Source of the DNA: Branchinecta lynchi
Lineage: Eukaryota; Arthropoda; Branchiopoda; Anostraca; Branchinectidae
Direction: 5' to 3'
Length of the DNA stretch: 64,000 nucleotides
Assembly (NCBI GenBank): GCA_023053575.1
Contig: JAKZAP010000021.1
Coordinates: 9,362,212-9,426,211, forward strand
The position numbers and the translations under genes are program-made. Shown piece after piece: positions 1 through 12,479 of the stretch (positions within the stretch are counted from its first letter, which is position 1; the number at the start of each line of letters is the position of its first letter). A model generated the notes under the pieces. That model was not told the DNA's origin, did no database searches, and saw only the letters and a list, made by a program, of their open reading frames with translations.

Positions 1-1120
1 TTTTTTAGTAAAACCCTTAGGCAAAAATGTTCATTGCTTAAAAGTATTTTTTGTACTTGGCGGTTAGCATTAGTAGTTGAAGGGATGGTCGGATCTGAGA
101 AAGTGACGATTTCTAAGCCAATCTTTTCAAGTCTCTAATGTCCAGGCCAAGTTTCATCGTCCTAGCACATCTGGAAGAACCTTAATTCACAACCACCGGA
201 ATCCCCCCCCCCCATACTCCCCTCACAGTGCCCGAACCGGTCCGGTTCTGTCATTGATGTATCTAGTTCTTGGGCTTGTTCTTCCCACCAAGTTTAATCC
301 CAATCGCTCCACTCTAAGTGTGTCAACAAAATCTCCCGTTCCCTCTCCAACTCCCCCCCCCCCCACATTATCGGATCAGGTCCAGACTTAAAATGGGACA
401 TCTGAGACACGAGATCTTTCCAAATATAAAGTTTCGTTAACATCTGATCACCCGTTCAAAAGTTATACATACCTCAAGATTCTGGATTCCCCCTCCCTCT
501 ACTCCCCCACGATGGTGTGGTCGGCGAACTGACTATTTCTAAGCCAATGATTTCAAGTCTCTAATGTTCAAGCCAAGGTTCATCGTCCTAGCACATTTGG
601 AAGAATCTTAACTCGCGATCACCAGAATTCCGGACCCCCCCCCCCCTCGAACCCCCCCTACAGTGCCCAAATTCGATCGATTCTATCATTGATGTATCAA
701 GTTCTTGTGATTGTTCTTCCCACCAAGTTTCGTTCCGATCACTCCACTCTAAGCTTGTCACAAGCTTTCTGGCTTTCCCCTCCGACGAATCCACCCCCCC
801 AAATTCTTCGGACCCGCGGTCCGGACTTGAAATGGGACATCTGATACAGGAGGTCTTCCAAATATCAAGTTTCGTTAAGATCCGATCACCTGTTCGAAAG
901 TTATACATTCCTCAAGATTCCGGATTCCCCTTCCCCACGGTGGTCGGATCGGGGAAGTGACTGTTGCCTAGTTAGGCTTGGTCTGGTTCCTAATATGCCT
1001 GCCAAGGTTCATCGTCCTAGCCCTTCTGGAAGTACCCTAACTCGAGAACAGTGGCCTGACAGACCGACCGAACGAAAAGTGATCGTGATATGTTACTTGA
1101 GCGAAGCTGTAAGTGCCATA
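1..1120 (-). repeat. Family A repeat, copy 1 (truncated by the window edge)
   Basis: Family A in minus orientation. Tandem units of roughly 430 bp contain three variants of the phrase ATGAAACTTGG (seen here as CCAAGTTTCATCG), each preceded by a CGAT/GATCGG word, and pyrimidine/purine runs of 8-15 C or G. It ends with the terminal hairpin remnant around TTACTTGAGCG...TAAGTGCCATA near 1120. No coding capacity is seen. Confidence 0.75.
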
Positions 1121-2974
1121 ACGATAAAGATGGCAGATTTGGTAGAAATAACTTTCTTGGAATAGAAGAATCTGTATTGTTAAAGACACTGGTAAAGGCT
1201 CGAAAAAAGTGAAACATTGAGTCTTGTCCCCAGATCAGCCGTATGATCTCTCCTCCCACCACGTTGTCCATCCATCGGTCTGAGAGGAACGCTGGCAGTA
1301 GCATTTCGACGAATCCTGCACATTCGTCTAGTCAGTTTTTGGACAGTTTTACCATCATTTATTTCGAAACGTTTTTCGTAGATTTTGAACTTATGGTTCA
1401 GATGACATGGTTCAGATTTCAAAAGACTAGCTTCTCCAGCCGAAAGAAGTTCGGCTAAATAAACAATTTGTTATTTATTTATTTCTCACAAAACTTGTAA
1501 GTAAAATAATATAATGTATAAACAAGACTATACCTAAATCAATGGGATCCAATACTATAAAAAAGAAAAGGCAAAAAAAAATACACAAGGCTTAAAAAAC
1601 TAAATAAAGATTATTAAAGACTTATATTATTCACTTGTGAATGAATGGATTAGGTTGTGGGTTTGGAGGGCTTGCGAAGCTTTTTTGTATAAGTTCGTCA
1701 GAATTTTATTTAGAACTAAAACTTTACTTTAAAGTCGGAAATAAACCCGGAATTACTGAAATACACACGGAACCCAATGATAAATTTAGAAAATTTTAAA
1801 CATGAGAATTTAACAGCAGTCTGAAACTGAATGACCAACAGGGATTCAGGATAGATATTCCATCAGCCCAAGCTGACTGCGAATCATATTTGACGGAGCA
1901 AAACGCTGACTTATCCGTTTTGCACCCTCAAATAGTGATTCAGGATTCTCGCGCCCACCCCCACCCCCAAATCGACTCAGGGGAAATGTCGAGCACTGTC
2001 TTCTTCCTGCTTCAAGTGATATTCTTCTTACTCAAGTTACATTTTTGCGATCATAGAATCCTGATTTCTAAGATCCAATCAATGGTGGGAGGTCCTTCCC
2101 CTGGGCTATATTTTAGTCCAAACAACCAATCACATTTACATAAACATTTTCGGATATTCATTTCAACGACTGAAATAAGAGGAAATGGCCAATTTTCCAG
2201 CCTATTCCGTCCATTCAGTGGGCGGACAGATATTTGTGGGGTGGCGCCGATTTCATTTCGATTCTATAATGGCGGGGATGGTTCTTGAATGTCAAAAGGG
2301 AAAGAACAGTAAAAAGTTCCTGTGACAGAATATATCTCTGGCAGATGGAATTTCCGCAGGAGGGCAGGATAGGTAGGTTTAAAAACGGTCTGAAAAAATG
2401 ACCAGACATGCTGGGATCGACTAAAAAGAGGGACGGCATGGTGCAGAAGGCACGAGTAATAAAAATAGACTAGTTAGTAGTAGAAGTAGACAAGTAAGTG
2501 AGAGTTCGTAGCTCCCGAGCCTAAAAGCAGGCACGTTAGAACATTTTCCCTGCACCTCACTCTGCAGGCTGGAAGGGACCTTTTAGTTTTGTTCCTCTTT
2601 TTAGTACTTGTGCCTCCTACACTATATAGTGCCATGCCGTGACTCTTTTTAGTTGATCCCAGCCATGCTCAAAATATTTACAAACTACAACGATAAATCA
2701 TTGCCTGAAGATAAAATGACCAGCCATGCTCAAAATATTTACAACTACAACGATAAATAATTGCCCGCGGGGTTGCTCACTCCGCGCCTGGTAAAGGCTC
2801 GAAAAAAGTGAAACATTGAGTCTTGTCCCCAGATCAGCCGTATGATCTCTCCTCCCACCACGTTGTCCGTCCATCGGTCTCCGCGCCACCGGTGTACACC
2901 TCGGCGCGGCACCGGCACGGCACCGCGGCAGGCGCCACTTGGTGTACATCGTTTGGGGAGTGAGAAACCCTCGT

Positions 2975-3125
2975 AATTCATATTTAACGGTGCAAAACGG
3001 ATAAGTCAGCTACATTTTACTAGAGCTATATTTCGGCCCTTATAGCTCTAGTAAAATGTAGCTGACTTATCCGTTTTACACCGTCAAATATGATTCGCAG
3101 TCAGCTTGGGCTGAAGGACTATCTA
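2975..3125. repeat. C-family palindrome, short divergent copy
   Basis: AAAACGGATAAGTCAGCTAC, ATTTTACTAGAGCTATATTT and CGGCCCTTATAGCTCTAGT form a near-perfect 80-bp hairpin. It ends CAGTCAGCTTGGGCTGAAGG, as the longer family C elements do. A one-armed remnant with CGGAGCAAAACGCTGACTTA lies at 1865-1935. Confidence 0.65.
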
Positions 3126-3179
3126 CCCTCATAATTGCCGTAAGATATACTACGGCAGCTTTCAGTCCTCGGAGGAGAG

Positions 3180-3445
3180 GGCTTTCTTCAGGAGTGACCT
3201 CGCAGTCAGGAGTCATAAGCTTTTCACATTTCATAAGCTTCGATTTGTTGGCCACTGGAATCTTCGCTTTTCATGAGAATTCAATTCACAGCGGCTGGAT
3301 GAATTTCAACTTGTCGTGCAAGCAGTGCATATTCTGAACGTCCCTACTAGAGCCCAAGATTCCTTGGAATAGTTAAAATAGTTCATTGTATTAAAATCAA
3401 AGATATAAAACTAAATTGGCTATTCAGTTAAACTTTAAACGATTG
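3180..3445 (+). repeat. Family M dispersed repeat, copy 1
   Basis: GGGCTTTCTTCAGGAGTGACC, a TTTCATGAGAATTCAATT segment, ACGTCCCTACTAGAGCCCA and the end CTATTCAGTTAAACTTTAAA correspond in order to 11705-11980. Shorter pieces occur at 12480-12610, 17955-17990, 22180-22260 and 46600-46680. Confidence 0.55.
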
Positions 3446-3619
3446 TAGTAGAAACAGGCATGGGGGGAGGAACTGTTTTTCAAAGCGTGGCTCAGATCAG
3501 AGGAGCAGAAATGGATCATAAGTTTGCGGTCGGACTCTCTCCCATTGGGAAGAAGAAGAAAGTTATAGGGAAAGTTAACCTCTCCCATTGGGGGAAAGAA
3601 GAAAGTTTATAGGGAAAGT

Positions 3620-3900
3620 TAAGCTGTGTTCTGGTCCTTCCTTTTACCCTATGTGCGGTTTACAAGGGCGGATCTATTTCATTTGGTGGGTCGATGCGTC
3701 GAGCTAAAGGATTTGAGACCAGAGATTTTTGGGCGAGAAGTGATGGCAGAGGATCTGGTTAAAGGACCTGCCTTGCTTATTCTCCCATTCATATTATACC
3801 CAGCTCCCTTTGCTCCCCTTCTGGGAGCTAGGTATAATATGAAAGATATTATGAAAGAATTAACCGTATCTGGGTTAGTAAAAATTAATGATGATTGACT
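3620..3900 (+). mobile_element. LINE C-terminal remnant (short)
   Basis: The frame contains FHLVGRCVELKDLRPEIFGR, the end of the zinc-knuckle region seen in the other LINE ends, and runs on to MKDIMKELTVSGLVKINDD before the stop. A local inverted repeat TATTATACC/GGTATAATA interrupts it near 3790-3840, so the middle is not original. Just upstream, a 40-bp CTCTCCCATTGGG unit is duplicated (3536-3623). Confidence 0.5.
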
Positions 3901-4315
3901 GATTTAAGATTCTGAAAGCCTTTCGCAACTGTTTCTTTTTGCACCAGAGACCTTTCAGCGATTTTTCAGCATATCCGAGTTTTGACGTTCATACAACGAA
4001 AAAGTCGCCGAAAGCTTCAAGGTCCGTCAACGATTCTTCCACAAATAAGGACATGACAAGCTTAAAAGTAAAATTTTTCATTTTCGAAGACATGGTAGAC
4101 CATGTTTGTTTTGGACTTGTTTTGTTTTGCTTGGTTTTCCCAATTTTTAACCAAGGCGAGTTCAGTTTTCGAACATTTAGATTCAAGCCGTCGCGTTGGA
4201 GAGAGGTAAGGCTGAGGGTAAGGCCGGACAGAGAGAACCAGGTCTAACAAGAAAATCACTAATCTCTCGTGGGAAGTAATGGTATTTTTTATATTTCTTA
4301 TCCATTTTATCATGA

Positions 4316-4688
4316 AAAAAGTCTCATAACAGATAGCGTATAACACAAGAATAACACCTTTTCACAAATAAAGTGTTATGACCAGTTAAGTTTACACTAT
4401 TTCGTTCATAGATCTCCAACAACACCTTCAATTGGTAAAAATACTAACGGGAAAAAAAGAAACATAACAGATAACATCCCAAAGTGTTATCTGTTGAAAC
4501 CGTGCATCTTTCTGTTGTCGTTATGTAACTTCTGACATTGTAGTATTTTTACCTATTGAAGGTGTTGTTGGAGATCTAGGCACGAAATAGTATAAACTTA
4601 ATTGGTCATAATACTTTATTTCTAAGTGAAAAGGTGTTATTCTTGAAAGTGTTATGCGCAATCTCGTATGAAACTTCTGACAGTGTAG
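4316..4688. mobile_element. Tc1/mariner-like MITE, copy 1
   Basis: Closely similar to 48601-48984. Outer arms pair (ATAACACAAGAATAACACC near 4341 with GGTGTTATTCTTGAAAGTG near 4630) and inner arms pair around ATCTCCAACAACACCTTCAA. The left terminus is decayed, the right ends CTTCTGACAGTG+TA. A lone right end of the same kind is at 25003-25018. Confidence 0.75.
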
Positions 4689-4790
4689 TAAGAGTTGTGC
4701 TTTAATATTATGGGAAAGAAAAATTTAGCTGAACTTCGTCGGCTTGGGACGTTCCACAATCGGGAGAGTTTTTTGGATTTTCTCCTTTTT

Positions 4791-6788
4791 ATGGCACTTG
4801 CCTTCCGGCCAAGTGCCATATATGGATCTTGTCGATCTGTCGGTCAGTCGGGTGATCGGAAGTTAGTGTATTTCCAGATGTGCTAGGACGATGAAGCTTA
4901 GCAGGCATATAAAGGACGCCACAAAAGTAACTTGGAAATAGTCACTTGCCCGAACAGACGATGGTGGGGGGAGGGAGGGGAGGCGGAATCCGGAACTTAA
5001 TGGCATGCATAACTTTCAAACGGGTAATCAGATGTAATGAAACTTGATATTTGGAAAAACCTCGTGTCTCAGATGTCCGATTTTAAGTCTGGACTGGATC
5101 CGGTGAACGTGGGAAGGGGGAACCAGAAATCTTGTGACACGCTTAGAGTGGAGCGATCGGGATGAAACTTGGTGGGAGGAACAAGCACCTACGTACATCA
5201 TTAACAGAACTGGGTCGGGATTGAGCACTGTGAGGGTTAAGGTACTTCCAGGTGGGCTGGGACGATGAAACTTGGCAGACGTATCAGGGACTCAACCAGA
5301 TTGACTTGAAAATAGTCAGTTGTCCAATCCAACCATCACCAGGGGAGTGGAGGGAGTGGCAGACATATCAGGGACTCAACCAGATTGACTTGGAAATAGT
5401 CAGTTGTCCGATCCAACCATCACCAGGGGAGTGGAGGGAGGGGGAGTCCTGAATATAGTCCGACTCTTGTCTCAGGCGCATAGAATGGAGCGATTGGGGT
5501 GGAACTTGGTGGGAAGAACAAGCACATGCTCTAGATACATCAGCGGCAGAACCGGACCGGATTCCGGCACAGCTGAAGTTGGAGGGGGTGAGGGTCCGGA
5601 ATTCCGGTGATCGGAGTTTAGGGACTATCAGATGTGCTAGGACGATGAAACTTGGCTGGAACTTCGACAAAATTGGCTCAGAAATGGTCACTTCCAGATT
5701 AGACTATCCTTTGAAGTACTCGTCTTAACCGCAAAGTATACAAAATAATTTGATTGATCCCCATGAGCCCATGACAATGTTTGCCTAAAGGATTTTGCTT
5801 AGAAACAAATTTCTAGCTCCATTAAAGTGCACATCTTAACCGCACAGCGAAAAAAATACTTTTGACCAAACGATACATTTCACGATCTCCGAGGGACCAT
5901 GGTCTTTGAGCCAGGATGGTTTTTACTTAAAATACAGTTCTAGTAGCCTACCCTTGAAGTGCACACCTTAAAGGACACATGAATGAAGAGTACCAAGTAT
6001 CATCCCTAGCTGTATGACTTCCGTTAACACTGTCTGCAGGAAACCCGATCCAGATACGAAATAGTGTCCCCAAGCTATGATTTTTGATCCATTTTGCATC
6101 TGTGCTTATTTCAGTACCGAACAGTTCCCCTCCTTCTGGAATATTTTTAACCATTTAAGCCCAAACGTATATCTAGAAGAAGTTCCAATACGATCCGGCC
6201 AGCACTGTACAAGATTTGAATGAATTGCGCTTTTTGTCTTGGAGTCTGCATGTGCAAACCTCCAGAAACGAACATCCCATTTTGAAAATCCGTATTTTGA
6301 AAACGTCACGCTCAGGAGAAGAATGCTCTCCGTGACCATGTCTGTAAATGCATCCTCCATGGTATTTTCAAGTAAGGTTTCATTGTTCAGGTGTCCTTTA
6401 ACCAAAAAGTGAAAAAAAAAATACTTTTGACCAAACGATATATATTCGTGATTCAGAAGGGCCCATGACCATTTTTGCATCGAAGGATTTGCTTATAAGT
6501 GAATTCTTTAAAGTACAAAACATACTTTCAGCAAAATATACGTTTTTATAATCTCGATGAGCCTAATACCGTTTCTGTCTAGAGGGTTTTGCATACAGAT
6601 AAACTTCTAGCGCCCTTAAAGTTCGCATCATCACAGCCAAGTGCAAAAATAATTTTTTACTAAATGATAAATTCTAGCGATTTCCAAGGGCCAATGATCA
6701 TTCTTATCTAATTGTTTTGCTTTCAAATAATCACGAAAAAACCACAAATTCCTACTTTCATTATATGACCGATCCATGCAAGTGCCAT
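4791..6788 (+). repeat. Family A repeat, copy 2, carrying a nested TTAA-flanked MITE
   Basis: It starts ATGGCACTTGCCTTCCGGCC with a terminal hairpin and ends TGCAAGTGCCAT. The 4880-5640 part has the G-run-rich tandem units, with an extra ~95-bp direct duplication (GGCAGACATATCAGGGACTC at 5270 and about 5360). The 5700-6780 part holds short units around ATCTTAACCGCA and AAGGATTTTGCTTA. A 426-bp MITE is inserted at 5972-6397. Confidence 0.78.
5972..6397 (+). mobile_element. TTAA-flanked MITE, copy 1 (nested in family A)
   Basis: It is flanked by TTAA (5968-5971, 6398-6401), starts AGGACACATGAA and ends TTCAGGTGTCCT. TTAA targets with short inverted repeats are the mark of piggyBac-type elements. 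Copy 2 lies at 22669-23091 in the opposite orientation and is about the same length. Confidence 0.85.
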
Positions 6789-6959
6789 ACGAGCTTCTAA
6801 CTGTTGTTTTTATTATTTTTTTCCCGCAATGACTTTTTCGAGAATAAACTCACTCAATCACCCAGGCTTTGATGCGAACATTACAAAGAGGCCCGTATCC
6901 TGTGAAAAGGGGAAGGAGTTTCAGTAGAATAACTGAAGGGTATGACACGTTCAACTTAC

Positions 6960-7166
6960 CCAATGGTGGTCCACTCGGCGATTCCTGAGGCAAAACCACC
7001 CGATTGGACGGTTTAGATGGCTTCCCCTCTCCGACGCTGTTATTGGCTGACACACGGATCTGATACGCAGCAGCAGCCTTAAGATGGGCTAGCAGATACC
7101 AACGCGTGTCAGCTGTTATGTTATTGGTCTCTGTAACCCAGCCATCCAAAGTCTCTGGAATTTCAC
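6960..7166 (-). CDS. sdk: Sidekick-like gene, exon g: second half of FN3 domain 1
   Basis: The acceptor is TTTTGTTTAG|GT and the donor is CCATTGG|GTAAGT. Two bases complete a Gly codon with exon f, 68 codons follow, and one base remains, so the gene continues towards position 1 and beyond. The translation holds WYLLAHLKAAAAYQIRVSAN, the L-x-P/A-x-x-x-Y-x-I-R-V-x-A-x-N signature of FN3 strands E-F, and ends VVLPQESPSGPPLG, which matches the linker to FN3-2 in Sidekick proteins. I found no further exon in 1-6959, which is filled by repeat families A, D and N, so the FN3-2 exon probably lies outside the window. Confidence 0.92.
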
Positions 7167-8059
7167 CTAAACAAAAAAAAACCTGTTGTTATACGGGGAT
7201 AGCTAGTAGTGACAACACTGGTTGCAATAGTGAAAATAGTTAAATACTTTAAATCTAGATCCACGATATTGGCTGTTTTTAAAGAGTATTTCCATCTACT
7301 TTCGTTCCGGAGATATTTCATAAGTGTACCCTTTCTCCTCCACTAGCATTACACTGCTTATCACGCTCGCCACGTTTCTCCTCTTTACGTGACATATAAG
7401 GGATTTCGTGCGAGGTATCCTTTAAGGCTATCTTCAGGGACTTCAGGCCCATTGACTGGGGTTCCGGTTTTTCAGTTTTCAGATAGGTAATATCGATTTT
7501 TTCTCTGTCCAAAGTGGGCCTATGTTTTTTTCATCTTTGCTTCATGACAACTAGCGGAAGCCACGGAAGCTTATAAACAAAGAGGCAGGTCGCGGAAAAT
7601 CACGCTAATGTAAGCCTTCCTAACTATTAAAAATATATCATAGACCCCATGTCACATGTAATTTAAGCTACATAGAAGCCTTTTAATCAATTTTCTACAA
7701 AAAAAGCTGTCAATGTCAAATTCAACCTAGGTTGTGAATAATTATCCCCACGGTACTTTAAGGTACATAACATCCTCCAAATAAACCTTTGACTGAGAAA
7801 AGGGTGTATGTCCCATGCCGCCCATGTGAAAAAAAATGGACAACATATCATGGGCCCACCATTCCACGGGTAATTTAAAACAACAAAGAAGTAAATTTTT
7901 GTTCAGTCTACTCGCTTATACTCACCGTTTAGCAACTCAGCACATGAAAGCAGGTAGTTCACACAAAAACGCCTTTCTAATTTAACAGAAAACAATGAAT
8001 GGGCACAGATACTGGCATGGATGCTTCAAGTTACGTAGAAACCTTTCTTGTCAACCTCC
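7167..8059. other. Intron sequence, nothing recognised
   Basis: AT-rich intron between exons f and g. No frame with a start, splice pattern or repeat family stands out. Confidence 0.5.
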
Positions 8060-8995
8060 ACGAGAAACAAGACCAAAGGTTTCGATGGGATCCCAAAATT
8101 TAACATTTTGATACAGACAATTGGGTCTTGTCTTCGCCAGATCCAGTCTTCGCCAGACTGGGTGAACATTTTTACTATTAAAATTTAGAAAAAGTTTAAG
8201 GCCAAATAGCTAATCATCTAAGAAAACCAAGTTCAGATATGGAATCAGCGTGTGTTTACCCCTATAACTCATACTTATTTTGACGAAACCGATCGAAACT
8301 TCCTTCCTTACTTCTGCCAAATTTCCGGTTTCGGCAGAATTCCGGGCGAACTGCTTGTCCGACAAAAAATAGCCCACAAATGAATTCAGCGTATCTCCTT
8401 ACCCCTAAATCGAACATCTAATAAAAACAAATCCGGTCTCAGCCGGATTCCGGGCGAACTATATGTTCGGGTAAAACATCATTATCATAGAGGGATTCAG
8501 CATATCTTCTTAACCCTAAATTGGACATCTATAATCCTTTACATAAAACTTTTGCTTTTAACACATTTTCTGATTTTGGCCGGATTCCGGGCAAGCTACT
8601 TGTCGGGGTAGAAAATGATTTTCACATAATTGTTCAGCATGTCTTCTTACCTCTAAATAGAACGTCTATGAACTTTGTTTTTACTTTCAACAAACTTTCC
8701 TGTTTGGGCCGGCTTCCGGGCGAACTAGTTGTCTGCCGAGAAAATATTTTTCATAATCGTCTTCAGCATGTCTTATTACCCACTAATCGACTATCTCATA
8801 GCTATTTAAAAAAAAAACGTTTGCCCTTAAATTTGAACCCCCTCCCCCACCCCTAAGTGTAGGGCTACCGAGCCCATCTACGAACTCGACCTTACACTAG
8901 ACCCAAAGAATCCTTACACCAAGTTTCAACAAAATATCTCATTCCCTTCGAGAATTACCGTGATGACAGACGGACCGACGGGCAGACGGAATGAA
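8060..8995 (-). repeat. Family B repeat, copy 1
   Basis: It starts at ACCAAAGGTTTCGATGGGATCCCAAAA (split by the 20-base limit: ACCAAAGGTTTCGATGGGAT then CCCAAAA) and contains five or more ~120-bp units. Each unit has TTCCGGTTTCGGC, a CCGGGCGAACT word, a GAAAA..ATTTTCA segment, CAGCATGTCTTCTTACC and TAAAAC. It closes with ACGGACCGACGGGCAGACGG. Confidence 0.72.
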
Positions 8996-8999
8996 CTTG

Positions 9000-10082
9000 G
9001 AAAGATTTACTAACTTCTGCTCCTGAATTAATTCATTCCAACTCCATAGCTGATCTTCCTCTTAACTATGTCTGATCGCGCTAAATAGATAAGTCAGCTG
9101 CGATTAAAAAGAAGATTCAATTAAAAATATTTAAATATAAAAAGATTCAATCAAAAATATATAAACTAGATTTAATTAAAAATAAGATTTACGGGCACAT
9201 ATTCCTAGCCCAGCCACGACAAATATAATTTTATAAAGGCTTTCTGAAACATTTCCAACTTCGGGGCGCTTGGCGGAGCAACAGCTAATTAATTTCTTGG
9301 GATACAGTAGCGGAATGCAATACTCGTATGACCTCAAATAATAAAGTAGAGTAAGTAGTACAGTAAAGTAAAGTAGAAAACTGAGAGAAAGTCCCGGGAA
9401 AGTTTCGCTGTTCGTCAGAGAAATATGTATGGAGAAACATGTTCCATGCTCTTGCACACAAACGCATAGTTAAATTCACAATCCAAATCTCCATGGCCTT
9501 CGTCTCCTACCTATTCTTACTCACTGTCACTGGAGGGGCTGGTCCCTCGTGTTCAGCGGATGAACACCGTAACTGGAAATGGCCGTTCTCGATAAGCAAG
9601 AGTCCAGAGACTATATAGTGCATCAGAGAGATTATTTAGTGTATCAGAAAAATTTATTCTTTTTTTCTATCTACTGTAAATAAAGATGTTAGTTGACATA
9701 AAATTTCATCAAGTTCGGTTGAGAATTAGAAATTAAAACGTTTCTTACATCTCCTGAACATTCTGGAAAATGTTGCTTGAGCCCTTAACCCTGACTCTTA
9801 AAGGACCCCTCGCACGAAAATTAGTCTGGATACACTTTATTTTTGGTTTTGGTCCTTGTGATTGTTTTTAATTAATTTTATATTGCACCAACACCAGCAA
9901 AAATTGATTCCCCTTCGAATATGAAAGGGAGTCCTTTTCGATGATGGTGATGATAATCGGAGTATTACCCGTCAGTGGGGACTCGGGAGAATACGGGGAG
10001 TGAGTCCCCGGAACAAACAAAAACGCGGGGACTCCTCAAGTGGAGTCCTCGGTGAACGGCGAGAATACGCCTTAAATCTTAC
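9000..10082. other. Intron sequence, nothing recognised
   Basis: Intron next to exon f. A short direct pair around GGGGACTC words occurs at 9975-10040; otherwise no gene or repeat family is seen. Confidence 0.5.
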
Positions 10083-10381
10083 CTGATATTGGAACAACTC
10101 GTATTTGAATCACCCAGTTCAGCACTTTGCTATTTCCGTCAAACCCCGGAATCCACGTCACGTTCACAGTCTTGGGCGTATGAGCCAATCGGAAGGCGGT
10201 AACGCCTATTGGAGGATGCGGTAACTCGACGATTTCCAGTTTCGCCAGTCGGTAATCCGTGCCGCCTGGTGAGTTGACGACGCACTTGTAAGTGCCGGCG
10301 TCTGCCGCACGCGCCTCGCGGATTTCCAGAGTGCCGTCGGAGTGTTTTTGGATTCTCGCGATCCTCGACGGATCAACCTCC
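10083..10381 (-). CDS. sdk: Sidekick-like gene, exon f: end of last Ig domain and start of first FN3 domain
   Basis: The acceptor is CTCTCTTGCAG|G and the donor is ATATCAG|GTAAGA. One base completes a codon, 99 codons follow and one base remains. The first part closes the Ig domain with ADAGTYKCVVNSPGGTDYRL. It then passes through the linker KLEIVELPHPP into FN3-1 with NVTWIPGFDGNSKVLNWVIQ. The combination of the ELPH-x-P linker and W-x-x-FDGNS in the first FN3 repeat is the strongest evidence for Sidekick over Dscam, contactin or other Ig-FN3 receptors. The exon is longer than the others because it spans the Ig-FN3 boundary. Confidence 0.92.
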
Positions 10382-11700
10382 CTGCAAGAGAGAAAAGCAA
10401 GGTTACATGCCAAAAGGATAATAGTAATGCCACTCTTACATAGAAATATTTAATTTAACCAGGTTTATTATTTTGTGTCTTTTTTTCAATGTTCCATATG
10501 GGCACTTTCCTGCCTTTTTCCATGGGTATAAGCAACAACTCTTCATTCATGACCATATATATTTTGTATATGTATTTGTATATTTGTATATGAATATGTA
10601 GTAATAATAATAACGCTTGTTTATTGAGCGAAAAGGCCATAGAAGATTTACTACACATTACACTCCACAAATAAACTATTACACCTCTAGAAATACCATG
10701 CTACTTAGACTAAGCTAAATTTTCGTTCCTGAGACTAAATTCTTTAGTCACATATTTATCTGCGATACATTTGGGGTTCGTAAATTTCAGGATACATACC
10801 ATATAAAACAAGGCACGCGGTTTTACGTCCACAACAAAAACAGATTAAATGTTATTTAAACTAACACACCATCCCACTTTACAGCCTGCTGATACGTCGA
10901 CAACAAGTTAAGTATTAGTGGACGTCAGGATACCGGAAGGCAAAACAGAATTATCCTGAAAAACTTCATAGCTCATAACGCCGAAAAATGCCCTCGACGT
11001 GTGTGAACAGATCTTGGTCAACATGAGCAGAATGCACATGATAATCCTTATGGCAAGTGAAATATAACACTAAAATATGACAAGGAATTAAAACTTCTGG
11101 CAATGGAATACCCATATAGAAACCCCAGAAGCCTATAACTACCTTGGGAATGCCTTGTCTAAATGCCACATTGACCGTTAAAAGGAATGTTTTCTTATTC
11201 ATTTAATGCCTCGCGTGGTCCATTCTAGGCTATTTGCTAGGGTCGTGATGTCCAGGGAAGTTTTGTACTAGAGCCGCAGCAACTTTGAAACGCTCAACTT
11301 TTTAGCTTTCATCTTGATAAACAATTTGAGTCCTGGTAGCGTCTCAGCGATGGGAACTTGAAATCTCGTCTGGTTCTGCGTCGGAAACTAACTTTACAGT
11401 CTCTGTAGCTCTGTTGGGAGAACACATTTCATGAGAGTACAAACTTTAGTCCGTATCCAAATCTGGACTAATCAGAGTTTAAGTTACCCGTTCTAGTTAC
11501 CCATCACATATTAACTTAAATAGGTCTCGAGGCCTGATCTGAACGCGTTACTTCGTTGCTCCGCTAATCAAATGATCGATTTTCGCCGAGTGAACTTGTT
11601 CTTACCGATTTGTGGTACCTCTATTTCCTTGTACCTTTATGAATAGTTAGCAACTAGAATAATAAAACGACTGCCGAAAAATAGATCTTTTTTGCGTCAC
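10382..11700. other. Intron sequence, mostly unassigned
   Basis: Intron between exons e and f. A TATTTGTATATG-type simple sequence lies near 10555-10600. 11480-11640 has weak similarity to family M (TTAGTTACCCATCAC, TTCGTTGCTCCGCTA). No supported coding region. Confidence 0.45.
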
Positions 11701-11704
11701 ACGC

Positions 11705-12240
11705 GATGGCGGGCTCTCTTCAGAAGTGACCTTACAATTTGGAATTAAACATTTCCTGAGCTTCACTTCATTACCCATTGAAATGCACGCTTCTTTTGAA
11801 ATTCAAATTTTCCGCGTCAGGATGTTGTACTTTAACTTATCAAGACAGCAGTGTATGTTCGGGACGAGTACTAGATCCCAAGGTGAACAAATTAAAAATA
11901 CCTTAGCAGAGTTTAATTAATTCAGAGTATTCAAATCCAAGTTATAAAAATAAGCTTGCTTTTCAGAAAAGCTTTAACTTCAGGCAGCCTAACCATGGGC
12001 TACAGTGCATGCTATTTTGTAAATGCTTCTCAATAATTTTTATTCAGAGTAACCTACACTTATTACTTTACAGGACTTTTTTTCTCTTCGCACTTAAATA
12101 AACATGTATGACAAGGTTGCAGCGTTGGTAGTTAAAGTTTAACCGAAAAGGGCTAGGATACGACAGTCTTGTTACCCATCACTTGTTCGCTTAAATAATC
12201 TTGAAAACCCGATGAAAAAGCGTTAGTTTGTTTTTCTGAT
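11705..12240 (+). repeat. Family M dispersed repeats, two adjacent pieces
   Basis: 11705-11980 matches copy 1 in order. 12105-12240 (AGTTTAACCGAAAAGGGCTA, TTGTTACCCATCACTTGTTC, AAACCCGATGAAAAAGCGTT) is related, partly inverted, to 11480-11640, 24060-24250 and 46880-47045. These may be the two ends of one larger element family. No open frame is seen. Confidence 0.5.
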
Positions 12241-12479
12241 ATTTCCAAATAATCGATTATCCCATTGGGCTTGCCGCTCTTCCCGTTTTTGTGATATCTC
12301 TATGGTGCCTGGAACATTTGGCAACAACACCAGCAGCAAACGAGTAAATAAATTGTGTATCAAATAAACAAAGAAGTGTCTGCAGTCTGCAGTGCCAAAA
12401 ACTAGTGCTAGCTAGTGAGGTGTCTTGTGTAGTGATTTTCGCGGGCGAATTGTGGACGGATTCACCATAGGAAAGCGTC

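Noticed and set aside
6106..6480. 124-codon minus-strand open frame
   Set aside because: It lies across the TTAA MITE, and the second MITE copy at 22.7-23.1 kb has stops and frame breaks in the same place.
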